Source: Providencia hangzhouensis (GTDB lineage Bacteria; Pseudomonadota; Gammaproteobacteria; Enterobacterales; Enterobacteriaceae). Taken from it: 64,000 bases of DNA. Below the pieces are notes generated by a model. The model searched no databases. It was not told the origin of the DNA and was given only the letters and a program-made list of their open reading frames with translations. The stretch spans positions 496,001 to 560,000 of the forward strand of contig NZ_CP135052.1 of the NCBI RefSeq assembly GCF_029193595.2, written 5' to 3'. Made by a program: the position numbers and the translations under genes. Below are positions 51,598 through 61,603 of the stretch, one piece after another (within the stretch, counting starts at the first letter, position 1; each line of letters opens with the position of its first letter).

Positions 51598-54150
51598 ATG
51601 GTGTTCAAAACTAACGAAAAATTGAAGCTAGCTTGGCTCATTGCTTTTCTGTTACCGAGTTTTATAGGATGGAAAGCATTTGCAACTGAATTTAATACAG
51701 ATGTTTTAGATGCAGATGATATGCAAAATATTGATATGAGCCAGTTTTCGGTAGCAGGGTATACGCTACCGGGGGATTATGTTTTTACTCTCTTTGTTAA
51801 TGGGCAACGTTTAGGGGCACCCCGCAATATCTCCGTTTATGAAAATAAGCCTATTGCAGGCGAATCAACCCAAGCGACACAAACTATTTGTATTCCTCCT
51901 GATATCCTTGAGTTAATTGGGTTAAAGCGTTCTACGATGGAGAAAGTGACACTTTCTCATAGTGGAAAATGCCTCGATTTTTCTGCGCTATCAGGCGTTC
52001 AAACAGCCATAGAGCTCAGCACCTTATCGCTGAAAATGACTATTCCGCAAATATGGATGGAATATCGCGACCCTTACTGGGTTCCTGCTAATTTATGGGA
52101 AGAAGGAATAGGTGGCGCATTTATTGATTACAATGCGAATATTTCTGCAACCAAAGAAACGAATAGTAATCGGCAAATCTATTTATCAAGTAATGGAATC
52201 ACTGGGGTAAATTGGGGGGCTTGGCGCTTACGTGGTGATTACAGTACATCTTATCAGAAGCAACGGGGGGATTATCCTCAAGAAAAACATCACTTTGATT
52301 TTACTCGTCTTTATGCATTTACTTCATTGAAAGATAGTGCCTCAATCTTTACGTTGGGAGAAAATTATTTTTATTCGGATATCTTTGAATCTTGGCAATA
52401 TACTGGTTTTTCTTTAGAAAGTGATGACCGCATGCTACCGCCTAAACTAGTGGGGTATGCACCTGAAATTATTGGTGTTGCAAATACTAATGCGATTGTA
52501 ATTGTTCGCAGCCAAGAACGTATTATTTCTGAAACGGCAGTGCCTCCTGGACCATTTCGTATTCAAACACTTGATAGTGGGATCCGTGGTGTATTAGATG
52601 TGACTGTGCGTGAAGAAAATGGGGAGGAGAGCAAGTTTAGTCTTAGTACAGCTTCGTTACCTTATTTAACACGTCCCGGACGCGTTATTTATAAAGTCGC
52701 AATGGGAAAGACGCGTTATGACAATCGGCATTTGACAGGTGAGCCTGTTGTAAGTGGTGAATTATCATATGGTGTTTCAAATGCATGGTCATTATATGGA
52801 GGAACTCAACTTAATGGTTATTACCAAAGTGCAGCATTAGGGATCGGACGGGATCTTTTTTCAATAGGCGCGGTTTCTTTTGATATCACACAATCTTTTG
52901 CCGATTTTTCAGATAAAAGACGCCAAGGCCGCTCTTATCGCGTTAATTACGCAAAATCTTTCGATGAGCTACGCACAGATATTACCTTTGCAGGCTACCG
53001 TTTTGCCGACAAAGAATACCGAACACTAACGCAATTTATGGATGAAGAGAGAATAGGTTATGGTACTCAGGCAGCAAAAGAAAATTATCAATTATATTTA
53101 AATAAATATTTTGATGATTTTAATATTTCTCTTAATTATCAATATAGTACTTATTGGCAGCACGACTCACAAACGCAATACGGTTTATACATTAATGCGC
53201 CTTTAAATTTTCCTCTTCTGTCCCAGAATGCCGCAAATTTATCATTATCAGCAACTCGTACTGAACGAGACAATGGCAATGAAGATGATGCAATTAACCT
53301 ATATCTCACGGTACCGTTATTCCGCGGGCATAGCATCACATTTTCTGAACTCTACTCACGGTCAGCGGGTAATAATCAATTTAATCATCAGGTTGGCTAT
53401 AGCGGTTATGGGGAACAAGATAATTACAATATCAATGTTGGTTATAACCACGGCCAACATATTGATAATCAAGTGAGTTTGAGTGGCTTTTATTCACGAG
53501 ATATCTCTCAAGCAAGTACATCTATAAATGCGAGCTATGTGCCTGATCAATACCACAGCATTGGCGGGTCAATCAATGGCGGGCTTACATTAACCTCGAA
53601 AGGGGCGGCATTGCACCGATCAGCGCACGGTGATACACGACTTATGGTTGAAACCCCCGACGTGAGCGGTATTCCTCTCGATAATGGGGTGATTAAAACC
53701 AATGCATTTGGGTTGGCTGTTATTCCCAATGTGAATAGTTATCGAAAATCAACAGCTTCAATTAATACCAGCCAGTTACCCGATGATATCGAAAGCCTCG
53801 ATCCCTCGACAGATATTACGTTAACCAAAGGTGCCATAGGCTATCGCAGCTTATCGGTGATGAAGGGGCATAAATTATTTGTTGTTTTTGCTTTGTCAGA
53901 TGGAAAGCACCCACCTTTTGGTGCCAGTGTACGTAATAAAAATAACCAAGAAGTAGGGCTAGTGGGTGAAGGCGGTGTGACGTGGCTAGTGGGGGTATCA
54001 CCTCAAGAAAAGTTGTCGTTGTATTGGAATAACCAGCCACAGTGCGAGTTATCTCTACCTGAAAAATTAAATGAGCTTACGGATTTGTTGTTGCTGCCAT
54101 GCTCTTCAGTCAAAGCGGTTCGTTCAGTTTATTCATCATCAAGTAAATGA
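51598..54150 (+). CDS. Outer-membrane fimbrial usher
   Basis: An 850-residue usher of the PapC/FimD/MrpC family: signal peptide to about residue 29, N-terminal chaperone-binding domain (FNTDVLDADDMQNIDMSQFS), 24-strand barrel with plug, and C-terminal domains with a cysteine pair (PQCELSLPEK; LLPCSS). It recruits chaperone-subunit complexes and threads the fibre through the outer membrane. Followed by the chaperone gene with a 4-base overlap (ATGA) or near it. Confidence 0.9.
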   Translation: MVFKTNEKLKLAWLIAFLLPSFIGWKAFATEFNTDVLDADDMQNIDMSQFSVAGYTLPGDYVFTLFVNGQRLGAPRNISVYENKPIAGESTQATQTICIPPDILELIGLKRSTMEKVTLSHSGKCLDFSALSGVQTAIELSTLSLKMTIPQIWMEYRDPYWVPANLWEEGIGGAFIDYNANISATKETNSNRQIYLSSNGITGVNWGAWRLRGDYSTSYQKQRGDYPQEKHHFDFTRLYAFTSLKDSASIFTLGENYFYSDIFESWQYTGFSLESDDRMLPPKLVGYAPEIIGVANTNAIVIVRSQERIISETAVPPGPFRIQTLDSGIRGVLDVTVREENGEESKFSLSTASLPYLTRPGRVIYKVAMGKTRYDNRHLTGEPVVSGELSYGVSNAWSLYGGTQLNGYYQSAALGIGRDLFSIGAVSFDITQSFADFSDKRRQGRSYRVNYAKSFDELRTDITFAGYRFADKEYRTLTQFMDEERIGYGTQAAKENYQLYLNKYFDDFNISLNYQYSTYWQHDSQTQYGLYINAPLNFPLLSQNAANLSLSATRTERDNGNEDDAINLYLTVPLFRGHSITFSELYSRSAGNNQFNHQVGYSGYGEQDNYNINVGYNHGQHIDNQVSLSGFYSRDISQASTSINASYVPDQYHSIGGSINGGLTLTSKGAALHRSAHGDTRLMVETPDVSGIPLDNGVIKTNAFGLAVIPNVNSYRKSTASINTSQLPDDIESLDPSTDITLTKGAIGYRSLSVMKGHKLFVVFALSDGKHPPFGASVRNKNNQEVGLVGEGGVTWLVGVSPQEKLSLYWNNQPQCELSLPEKLNELTDLLLLPCSSVKAVRSVYSSSSK

Positions 54151-54164
54151 TTGTGAGGCTAATT

Positions 54165-54902
54165 ATGTGGAAGTTAGATATTTGTTATCAATGGATTGTG
54201 AGAGTACTGCTTGTAATACCTATATTATCATTTAATACCTACGCAGCAGTGACCCTGGATCGAACTCGGATTATTTTTCCTGGGGATGTGAAATCGATTA
54301 ATATCAAGATAACTAATGATAACCCAGAAGAGGCGTATCTCGCACAAAGTTGGATTGAAGACCAACAAGGTAAGAAGCTAACAAAAGGAGCGTTATTGGC
54401 CACGCCGCCACTACAACGCGTAGAGCCGAATAGCCAAAGCTTAGTTCGCTTGAGTCTGACGCCTTTATTTAGTCAGTTACCGCAAGATAGGGAATCCGTA
54501 TTTTATTTTAATTTGCGAGAAGTCCCGCCTAAATCTCATGATGCGAATACCTTACAAATTGCTTTGCAATCGCGAGTGAAGCTTTTTTATCGACCTCCGT
54601 CCATTTTAGCCAAGTCAGAAACAAACTGGGCACATAAGGTCACATTAATGAAAACGAATAAAGGGTATCAGCTCAATAATTCAACGCCTTTCAATTTGAC
54701 GGTTATTGGCTTGGGTAATAACCAAAAACAGTCGGAACAAAGCCAATTTGAAGTGGTGATGGTGCCGCCTAAATCGACTCAAGAGTTTATTTCCCAGCCA
54801 CTAACAAGACCTCATTTAACCTATATCAACGATTATGGCGGAAAACCGACTTTGGCTTTTCATTGCCAACAAGACGTTTGCACAGTGGTGGATGAACATT
54901 AG
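54165..54902 (+). CDS. Periplasmic fimbrial chaperone (PapD-like)
   Basis: A 245-residue two-Ig-domain chaperone with signal peptide (ending FNTYAA), G1-strand-type region and the motif RESVFYFNLREVPPKS of the PapD family. It folds the pilin subunits by donating a strand. The ATG at 54165 follows GAGG; an ATG at 54147 overlapping the usher stop (ATGA) would add six residues and is an equally possible start by coupling. Confidence 0.87.
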   Translation: MWKLDICYQWIVRVLLVIPILSFNTYAAVTLDRTRIIFPGDVKSINIKITNDNPEEAYLAQSWIEDQQGKKLTKGALLATPPLQRVEPNSQSLVRLSLTPLFSQLPQDRESVFYFNLREVPPKSHDANTLQIALQSRVKLFYRPPSILAKSETNWAHKVTLMKTNKGYQLNNSTPFNLTVIGLGNNQKQSEQSQFEVVMVPPKSTQEFISQPLTRPHLTYINDYGGKPTLAFHCQQDVCTVVDEH

Positions 54903-54952
54903 TTAGCTGAGGGGGATATACGCCTAGCATCAATAATAGAAGGAGTAATGCA

Positions 54953-55348
54953 TTGATAAAGCATATGCTTATTGGTCTATTTTTCATCAGTGGCATGATA
55001 GGAGTGATGGCTTCAGCGAACGGACTTTTAAATCATACTGCGGTGAATGAATCACATTATGAAGATTTAAATAGTGGATGGTTAGAAGTGAGCGCTCGAT
55101 TATTCAATTCGCCTTGCCACTTAAAAATATCAACCTCAGCGGTGATGTTGACTCAATGTGGTACAGGTGGTGCATTTTCTGCGGATAAAACGCAAACAAC
55201 GCCCGCACAAATACGCTTCTATGATGTGCAGAATGGAAATGTTACGGCCATAGAGAAAATGAATTTATTAAACGGTAATAATTTTATTCACCCACCTGTT
55301 TCAATGCATAAATCGAATTTATTACGGTTGGAGGTGGTTTATGAGTAA
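54953..55348 (+). CDS. Short minor fimbrial subunit (MrpE position), TTG start
   Basis: A 131-residue secreted protein with a signal peptide (to about residue 23) and one early cysteine in NSPCHLK and another in MLTQCGTG, ending LRLEVVYE. It is in the position of MrpE but shorter than usual pilins. AAGGAG lies eight bases before a TTG at 54953; the ATG in between (54949) hits a stop at once, so TTG is the best start, with ATG 54965 a poorer alternative. It overlaps the next gene. Confidence 0.65.
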   Translation: MIKHMLIGLFFISGMIGVMASANGLLNHTAVNESHYEDLNSGWLEVSARLFNSPCHLKISTSAVMLTQCGTGGAFSADKTQTTPAQIRFYDVQNGNVTAIEKMNLLNGNNFIHPPVSMHKSNLLRLEVVYE

Positions 55349-55856
55349 GGCAATTTTACTTTTAAGCCTTGTACTTCCTATCTTTGGTTGGAGTAAGGAA
55401 AGCCTAGATGTGGAATTTAGTGGCATTTTAGTCAACAAAACCTGTCAGTTAGCGGCTGATTCCATCAATAAGCGGGTAAAAATTGAAAATATACGTTTGA
55501 AGTCGATTAATGACAACATTCCTAGTGATATTACACCATTTTTTATCACGATTGAAAAATGCAGCCAAGCCGACCTTAATAAGATGATTAAGATTACCTG
55601 GAAAAGCCCAAAACAAGTCACTGTAGAGGGAGGGAATTACCTTGGAACGGATGGAAGTAGTGGTGTGCTGCTTGGTGTAGTTGATAAGCAAGGCGCACTT
55701 GTTACTTGGGATAAATCGATTGAGGTAACACCTGTTACGGTTACAGATGGAAGTCAGCAATTGGAATTTGGTGTATTTGTGCGTAAAAATCCGTTGAATG
55801 AAGCAAAAAAAGGGGTTTTCTCAAGCTCAGCGACTTTTTCATTGGAGTATGAGTAA
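55341..55856 (+). CDS. Fimbrial minor subunit (MrpF-like)
   Basis: A 171-residue pilin-fold protein with signal peptide (to about residue 17), first Cys in VNKTCQLA, second in TIEKCSQA, and C-terminal FSLEYE. Overlaps the preceding gene by eight bases and touches the next, all in one operon. Probably a tip-fibrillum or adaptor component. Confidence 0.8.
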   Translation: MSKAILLLSLVLPIFGWSKESLDVEFSGILVNKTCQLAADSINKRVKIENIRLKSINDNIPSDITPFFITIEKCSQADLNKMIKITWKSPKQVTVEGGNYLGTDGSSGVLLGVVDKQGALVTWDKSIEVTPVTVTDGSQQLEFGVFVRKNPLNEAKKGVFSSSATFSLEYE

Positions 55857-56389
55857 TGAATACAATCAATTGGTTATCTAAATTTGTTTTGTGTTTTTTA
55901 TTCCTCCCATTTATGTCTAAGTCGGATGTTTTAATCGATGTGAGCGCGACGTTAGTCGACCCAGCCTGCCACCTGCGTAGCGAAGATAACAGTTCACCGT
56001 TAAAAATCAATTTTGGGGTGATTAATATACCGCATAACTCTGATGATATTTCCCAATCCCATATATTTCCATTGTATTTAACTGGCTGTAATTGGAATAA
56101 ATCACTCGGTATTATGATTAACCCCAAAAATAGTAACACTATGGTTTATCAAGGAAAAAGTATTTTATCCACTAGTACTGATGGCCTTGGCATTAATATC
56201 AATAATATAACTGGTGGTGTGGCTCATCCACTTGAAGTTAATCAAATTCAACAAATATTTCCAGAACAAATAGATGCCACTTTACAGCGAATTATTTTAC
56301 AAGCTGAGCTCGTCAATACCCTACCAGCGAGCCAACTCCGTGCTGGAAAATTTAGTGCTATTGCCATGATTTCGGTCACTTACTATTAA
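55856..56389 (+). CDS. Fimbrial minor subunit (MrpG-like)
   Basis: A 177-residue pilin-fold protein: signal peptide to about residue 22, first Cys in VDPACHLR, second in LTGCNWNK, C-terminal ISVTYY. One-base overlap with the upstream stop (TAATG). Probably the adaptor linking the shaft to the tip adhesin that follows. Confidence 0.8.
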   Translation: MNTINWLSKFVLCFLFLPFMSKSDVLIDVSATLVDPACHLRSEDNSSPLKINFGVINIPHNSDDISQSHIFPLYLTGCNWNKSLGIMINPKNSNTMVYQGKSILSTSTDGLGININNITGGVAHPLEVNQIQQIFPEQIDATLQRIILQAELVNTLPASQLRAGKFSAIAMISVTYY

Positions 56390-56405
56390 GGCGGTAATAT
56401 CGGTT

Positions 56406-57560
56406 ATGTCTAATTTTCAAATCCTGTTTCAGGCGGTTTCTAGCTCTATGGTGAAAATACCATTTCCCTTATTTTTTAAGGGAGAGTTTTTTAAACAAAC
56501 ATCTAGCTTATCAATGTATTTTCTGGTGGCCATTCTTAGTTTGTATGGAATGAATGCTCATGCAGATTATGCATCTCGAATACAAAATTCCAATTCAGGT
56601 TATTCAATTCGGATCGATAGTAATAGTGTTATTGAACCCGTTGCACGAGTTGGTTCTGATGGCAAAAATTATTATCGTGTAGGAAACCCTATTGTTATTG
56701 ATGGTAATAGTGCTCAAGTGAGTGTGTCTGGCTTGGTTGATTGTGTTGGGAGACGATGGGGGAGCAGCAATACAAGAATTCATTCATCACAGGCATTTCA
56801 TCGTTTGTTTATGTATGTAGCTTCTGCGGGAGTCACGATTGATGGAAAAACAGCCTACCGGATCAATAACAATTTAGTGATGACGGTGGAAACTCCAATA
56901 ATGAATTGGATAAATATTGATGCAGGAATGTGCTCATATGCTTATGTGGGGCTTGTTAGGGCTGCCCAAGAGTTTACCAGTCAATTTCCAGTTACTATTA
57001 CATTTTTTATTAATGAGCAAATTATTGATGGAAAACTGGTTATTCCTGCAATGGATTTAGCGGGCTATGTTCGCGCTTTTACTGAGCCTAAAGCAGTGCC
57101 ACCCTTTGATAGCTGGCCTTTATCTGACTCAACAGTGCCAATGCGTCTTGCCGCTTCTCAGTTAAATGTGAAAGCAATGTGCTCCACGCAAACGAGCTCT
57201 GGGCAGGCTAGTACCGTCAATTTGCGACACGGTCAATTAAGTAGTATTCATTACGATAGCTTGGTGACGGAAAGTATCAGATACACGTGCAAATTTGCTG
57301 CCTTAACGAAGGTAAGGTTACGGTTAGACTATGTGACAGATGGCGACCCACAAAAGCGCTTGCCAATGAAAGATGCTTCAAATAGAACGATTTACAGTAA
57401 GTTAGACATTGTGGATGAACAAACCGGCGCGACAGGTACAGATATTCGTGTGGGAATTCATTCAAATCGCACTATTTATATTCGTAGTCGTATTCAAGGA
57501 AATAATGCAGACGCAGGAAGTTATCAAGGGTCTGCATGGTTAATTGCCACATTTGACTAA
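56406..57560 (+). CDS. Two-domain fimbrial tip adhesin (MrpH position)
   Basis: A 384-residue protein, about twice pilin length, as expected for a tip adhesin with an N-terminal receptor domain (cysteines in GLVDCVGRR and DAGMCSYAY) and a C-terminal pilin domain (cysteines in KAMCSTQ and RYTCKFA, ending IATFD). The N-terminus is unusual: the hydrophobic signal (MYFLVAILSLYGMNAHA) starts only at residue 37, giving an extended signal peptide. It could start later. Larger than MrpH, and receptor unknown. Confidence 0.75.
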   Translation: MSNFQILFQAVSSSMVKIPFPLFFKGEFFKQTSSLSMYFLVAILSLYGMNAHADYASRIQNSNSGYSIRIDSNSVIEPVARVGSDGKNYYRVGNPIVIDGNSAQVSVSGLVDCVGRRWGSSNTRIHSSQAFHRLFMYVASAGVTIDGKTAYRINNNLVMTVETPIMNWINIDAGMCSYAYVGLVRAAQEFTSQFPVTITFFINEQIIDGKLVIPAMDLAGYVRAFTEPKAVPPFDSWPLSDSTVPMRLAASQLNVKAMCSTQTSSGQASTVNLRHGQLSSIHYDSLVTESIRYTCKFAALTKVRLRLDYVTDGDPQKRLPMKDASNRTIYSKLDIVDEQTGATGTDIRVGIHSNRTIYIRSRIQGNNADAGSYQGSAWLIATFD

Positions 57561-57584
57561 ATTGAATTTTTGAATGGTTAGGTG

Positions 57585-58394
57585 TTATCCACTAATTCTC
57601 TGAATAAAACTGGATGGACTTTGCCCTAACCATTTTTTAAACATGGTCGAAAAAGACCCAACGCTGCTGTAGCCTAAATCAAATGCGACCTCAGTAATGG
57701 ATTTACCTGCAGAAATATGGGTAATCGCACTTAATAAGCAAGCTTGCTGCCGCCAGTCAGAGAAAGATAACCCCGTTTGAGCACCAAAAAAACGGCTAAA
57801 TGAGCGCTCACTTTTATGTAGTTTTGCCGCCCACTCCTGTGGTAATGAGGTGATTTGTGGCGCTTTTAGGAATTCCCGGCACAATTGGGCTAAATGTTCA
57901 TCTCGTGGGATGGGGGCGTAGAAAGGCAGGGGCTCTGCTTGTGCAATTTCATACAAAATCAATTGGTACATCACACCATCACGACCATTTAAATCATATT
58001 CAATTGGGGTATCAACTGCTTCAAGCAATAGCTGACGAAGTAAGGGGGAAACCCTGAGTACTTCGCATTTGTTTCCCCTACGTGGAGCGGCTTTGGGCTC
58101 AATGTATAAGCTACGCGTACTGACATTCAACATGCGCGTTTCATGGGGCGTATTACAGGGGATCCAAACACCACTATCAGGCGGTATGACCCACTCGCCA
58201 TCTGCGGTACTCACTTCAATCAAGCCTGTCGCACCATATAGAAACTGGGCACGGCGGTGAACGTGAGAATCAAGCAGCACATTTGGTAGGTAATCAGTGC
58301 CGATCGCTAAAACATCACGCGGAGTTGCATCGACAGTTTTCAGAGGAATATTTCGCATAGGAATTTTTCTTGGCTGAGATTCAAAAGCTATCAT
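57585..58394 (-). CDS. AraC-family regulator (NimR/YeaM-like)
   Basis: A 269-residue regulator with N-terminal cupin (HVHRRAQFLYGATGLIEV; IPCNTPHETRM) and C-terminal double helix-turn-helix (FDLGYSSVGSFSTMFKKWLGQSPS). Size and cupin type fit NimR-like regulators, which often control a divergent exporter. Here it is convergent with the fimbrial operon and divergent from dmsA, so a role in one of these is possible but not shown. The ribosome site is weak. Confidence 0.78.
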   Translation of the reverse strand: MIAFESQPRKIPMRNIPLKTVDATPRDVLAIGTDYLPNVLLDSHVHRRAQFLYGATGLIEVSTADGEWVIPPDSGVWIPCNTPHETRMLNVSTRSLYIEPKAAPRRGNKCEVLRVSPLLRQLLLEAVDTPIEYDLNGRDGVMYQLILYEIAQAEPLPFYAPIPRDEHLAQLCREFLKAPQITSLPQEWAAKLHKSERSFSRFFGAQTGLSFSDWRQQACLLSAITHISAGKSITEVAFDLGYSSVGSFSTMFKKWLGQSPSSFIQRISG

Positions 58395-58550
58395 CTATTT
58401 TCTGAATATAGGCAATTTTTATTGATATAACCACATGTTTTCCGTGGTTGGCTGAAATTCCAATGTGTTTGGCAGGTTTTCGAAAGTTGGCAAACAGGGA
58501 AATGTTTACCCTATCGCGGCAACCTAATGTATGCCAGAGGTAGAGTTATC

Positions 58551-60968
58551 ATGGAAAATTATTACGATCAGGCGGATAGTGAGAGTCTGATTGAACCCCT
58601 AACCCGTCGTCGGTTTATTCAAGGCAGCTCTGCGCTCATGGCTGTCCCATTTATTGCGACAAATACTGTTGCATCGACACCAGAAAACCCGAATATCATC
58701 CCAACCACAACGCTGCAAAATGAAGGCGAGCGAGTGGTCTCCACCTGCAGTAGTTTTGACTGTGGTGGCAAATGTGATATTCGAGCACACGTTAAAGAAG
58801 GCGTGGTGACACGAATTAGTACCCGTCCAGATGCCGATTTAGACGAAGAGATGCCCATCATGCGTGCTTGCGTGCGTGGCCGCAGTTACCGGAAGTTCGT
58901 TTATCACCCAAATCGCCTGAAATACCCAATGAAAAGAGTGGGCAAGCGTGGAGAAGGGCGCTTTGAGCGAATTAGCTGGGAAGAGGCGACAACCTTGATT
59001 GCAGACAACATGCAGCGCATCAACGCCCAATATGGCCCTGCATCGCGCTTTGTTAGCCTCAGCACTGGGGTAACAGGGGGAATTTTCTCCGGTGCCAATA
59101 TGTTGCGTCGGCTGTTTAATATCACGGGTGGTTTTTTAGAAAATTACCACTCAGTGAGCAATGGCAATACCATGGCGGTTACGCCTTATACCTATGGCAC
59201 GTCAGCAAGTGGTAGCACGTTAGATACATTAGAAAATACGCCATTGGTGATCCTGTGGGGACATAACCCGAACGAAACCATTTTTGGTCATACGAATCAT
59301 TATTTCCAAAAAATGAAAAAAAATGGCGCCAAATTTATTGTTGTTGACCCACGTTACTCGGATACCGCATCGTCATTAGCGGATCAGTGGATCCCCATTT
59401 TGCCGACAACAGATAATGCGATGATGGATGCCATGATGTATGTGATCATCAGCGAAGGCCTGCATGATCAATCTTTTATCGACAAATTCACTATTGGTTT
59501 TGATGAGCACCAGATGCCCGACGGCATCCCTGAAAATGAGTCATTAGTGGCATATTTAATGGGGAAAAAAGATGGTGTGGTGAAAACTCCTGAATGGGCA
59601 GAACCTATCACCAAAGTCCCCGCTGATACCATTCGTCAACTGGCTCGCGAATATGCCAATACAAAACCGGCGGCCTTAATGCAAGGTTGGGGGCCTCAAC
59701 GTCACATCTGTGGTGAACGCTCCGCCAGAGGGGCCACGCTATTAGCCACAATTACCGGAAATGTAGGCGTAAAAGGGGGCTGGGCTGCGGGCTATGGAAT
59801 GGCAGTGACCCCTGATTTACGTAAAACGTTAGCGGGCCCTAGCCTATTTGAAAACCCAGTTAAAGCGAAAATCAATATCACCAATTGGGTGCAAGCTTGT
59901 GAAGATAAAGCATTAGTTACGCCAGATAACGGTTTAAAAAACGCGGAAAAACTCGATACGGAAATCAAAATGATTTTTTCGTTAGCGGGTAACTATATGA
60001 CTAACCAGAACCCCGATATTTTGCATGCTGCTAAAGTTCTGGAAGATGAAAGTAAAGTTGAGTTTATCGTTTACAGTGACTTATACATGACACCCAGCGC
60101 CAAGTATGCCGATATTTTATTGCCTGAAACCAGCTTCTTAGAGCGCTGGAATGTGGGGGGAACATGGGGAACTGGCAACTATATTATTTTATCGGAAAAA
60201 GTCGTTGAGCCTGAATTTGAGCGGCGTAGTGACTATGAGTGGTTGCGAGAGGTCGCTGAAAAACTCGGCGTTGGCGAGAAATTCAGTGAAGGTCGTACAG
60301 AAAAACAGTGGATCGAGCATTTAGTCAATGATGCCCATCAGAAACGCCCAGAAGATGGCATTCCAACTTTTGATGAGCTGCTGGTTAAACGCCGTCATTT
60401 GTTAAAGCACAAACCCCATGTTGGGCATGTCGCTTTTGAGAAAAATATTAACGATATCGATAATAACCCGTTTGAAACGCCATCAGGAAAAATTGAGATT
60501 TTCTCTCAGCGTCTTTATGAACGTAATGATGTGGATATCCCTGCGTTATCCCATTATGTGCCTGCCATTGAAGGGCCTGAAGATGAACTTGTTTCCCGAT
60601 ATCCATTGCAGTTGATTACTTGGAAAGGCCGTAACCGTGCCAATTCAACGCAATTTGCTAACCCGTGGCTACAAGAGGTACAGCGCCAAGAGTTGTGGAT
60701 CAACCCCATTGATGCCAAAAAACGAAATATTACGGATGGAGAGCGCGTCAAAGTGAATAACGACCGCGGTATCACTATGGTGCCCGTCAAAATCACCCAG
60801 CGGATTATGCCCGGAGTGGTGGCTTTACAAGCAGGAGCATGGTGGCAACCTGATGAAAATGGCGTTGACCAAGGTGGTTGCGCTAACGTTTTAACATCAG
60901 CCCGTAGCACAGCAATGGCACATGGAAATGCCCATCAAACCTTATTGGTGGAGGTAAGCAAAGCATGA
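58551..60968 (+). CDS. dmsA: DMSO reductase catalytic subunit DmsA
   Basis: An 805-residue molybdopterin oxidoreductase. A twin-arginine signal (TRRRFIQGSSALMAV) starts near residue 18; then comes the Cys set for the N-terminal [4Fe-4S] cluster (CSSFDCGGKCD, later MRACVRGR) and the bis-MGD domains with RGATLLATITGNVG. It reduces DMSO or similar S- and N-oxides anaerobically in the periplasm. The ATG at 58551 is used because it keeps the Tat signal compact; ATG 58527 is an alternative. Overlaps dmsB by ATGA. YnfE/YnfF paralogues are close relatives. Confidence 0.87.
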   Translation: MENYYDQADSESLIEPLTRRRFIQGSSALMAVPFIATNTVASTPENPNIIPTTTLQNEGERVVSTCSSFDCGGKCDIRAHVKEGVVTRISTRPDADLDEEMPIMRACVRGRSYRKFVYHPNRLKYPMKRVGKRGEGRFERISWEEATTLIADNMQRINAQYGPASRFVSLSTGVTGGIFSGANMLRRLFNITGGFLENYHSVSNGNTMAVTPYTYGTSASGSTLDTLENTPLVILWGHNPNETIFGHTNHYFQKMKKNGAKFIVVDPRYSDTASSLADQWIPILPTTDNAMMDAMMYVIISEGLHDQSFIDKFTIGFDEHQMPDGIPENESLVAYLMGKKDGVVKTPEWAEPITKVPADTIRQLAREYANTKPAALMQGWGPQRHICGERSARGATLLATITGNVGVKGGWAAGYGMAVTPDLRKTLAGPSLFENPVKAKINITNWVQACEDKALVTPDNGLKNAEKLDTEIKMIFSLAGNYMTNQNPDILHAAKVLEDESKVEFIVYSDLYMTPSAKYADILLPETSFLERWNVGGTWGTGNYIILSEKVVEPEFERRSDYEWLREVAEKLGVGEKFSEGRTEKQWIEHLVNDAHQKRPEDGIPTFDELLVKRRHLLKHKPHVGHVAFEKNINDIDNNPFETPSGKIEIFSQRLYERNDVDIPALSHYVPAIEGPEDELVSRYPLQLITWKGRNRANSTQFANPWLQEVQRQELWINPIDAKKRNITDGERVKVNNDRGITMVPVKITQRIMPGVVALQAGAWWQPDENGVDQGGCANVLTSARSTAMAHGNAHQTLLVEVSKA

Positions 60969-61603
60969 GTAAATTTCACGTTTATCCCGCGATAAGCAGC
61001 AAACAGCTTGGTTTTTATATTGATTCTGCACGTTGCTCAGGTTGTAAAGCCTGCCAAGTGGCGTGCAAAGATAAAAATAATCTCGATGTCGGGCGCAAAT
61101 ATCGTCGCGTATATGAAGTCGCGGGTGGTGAGTTTATTGAAAATGGTACGGGAGGACTGGTGAATAACGTCTTTGCTTATACGTTATCCATTTCCTGCAA
61201 CCACTGCGCCGACCCAATGTGTGTGAAAAACTGCCCGACAACGGCGATGCACAAGCGTGAAGGGGATGGCATCGTGATGGTCAATACAGACAAATGCGTA
61301 GGTTGTGGAACTTGCGCTTGGTCTTGCCCATATGGCGCACCGCAAATGAACCCTGAAACCAAACAAATGTCGAAATGTGATTTTTGCATCGACCTGCAAC
61401 TAAAAGGGGAGCAACCCGTCTGCGTCGCCACATGCCCATTAGGGGCCATTCAGTTTGGCCCAATAGATGAACTCAGACAACGTTATGGCGAGCTGGCGGA
61501 TGTCCGTGGGTTGCCAGACTCATCGATTACCCATCCCAATTTAGTGATCCACCCACATCTTGGGGCTGGTCGCACTCAAAACTCACAAGGAGAAGCCAAA
61601 TGA
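60965..61603 (+). CDS. dmsB: DMSO reductase iron-sulfur subunit DmsB
   Basis: A 212-residue ferredoxin-type electron transfer subunit carrying four cysteine groups for [4Fe-4S] clusters (CSGCKACQVACKDKN; CNHCADPMCVKNCP; CVGCGTCAWSCPYGAP; CDFCIDL with CVATCP). It passes electrons from the membrane anchor to DmsA. Overlaps its neighbours on both sides by four bases, confirming operon structure. Confidence 0.9.
   Translation: MSKFHVYPAISSKQLGFYIDSARCSGCKACQVACKDKNNLDVGRKYRRVYEVAGGEFIENGTGGLVNNVFAYTLSISCNHCADPMCVKNCPTTAMHKREGDGIVMVNTDKCVGCGTCAWSCPYGAPQMNPETKQMSKCDFCIDLQLKGEQPVCVATCPLGAIQFGPIDELRQRYGELADVRGLPDSSITHPNLVIHPHLGAGRTQNSQGEAK

Noticed and set aside
58395..58550. FNR half-site (TTGAT) before dmsA
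   Set aside because: The second half does not match ATCAA, so I cannot call an FNR box although anaerobic control of dmsA is expected.
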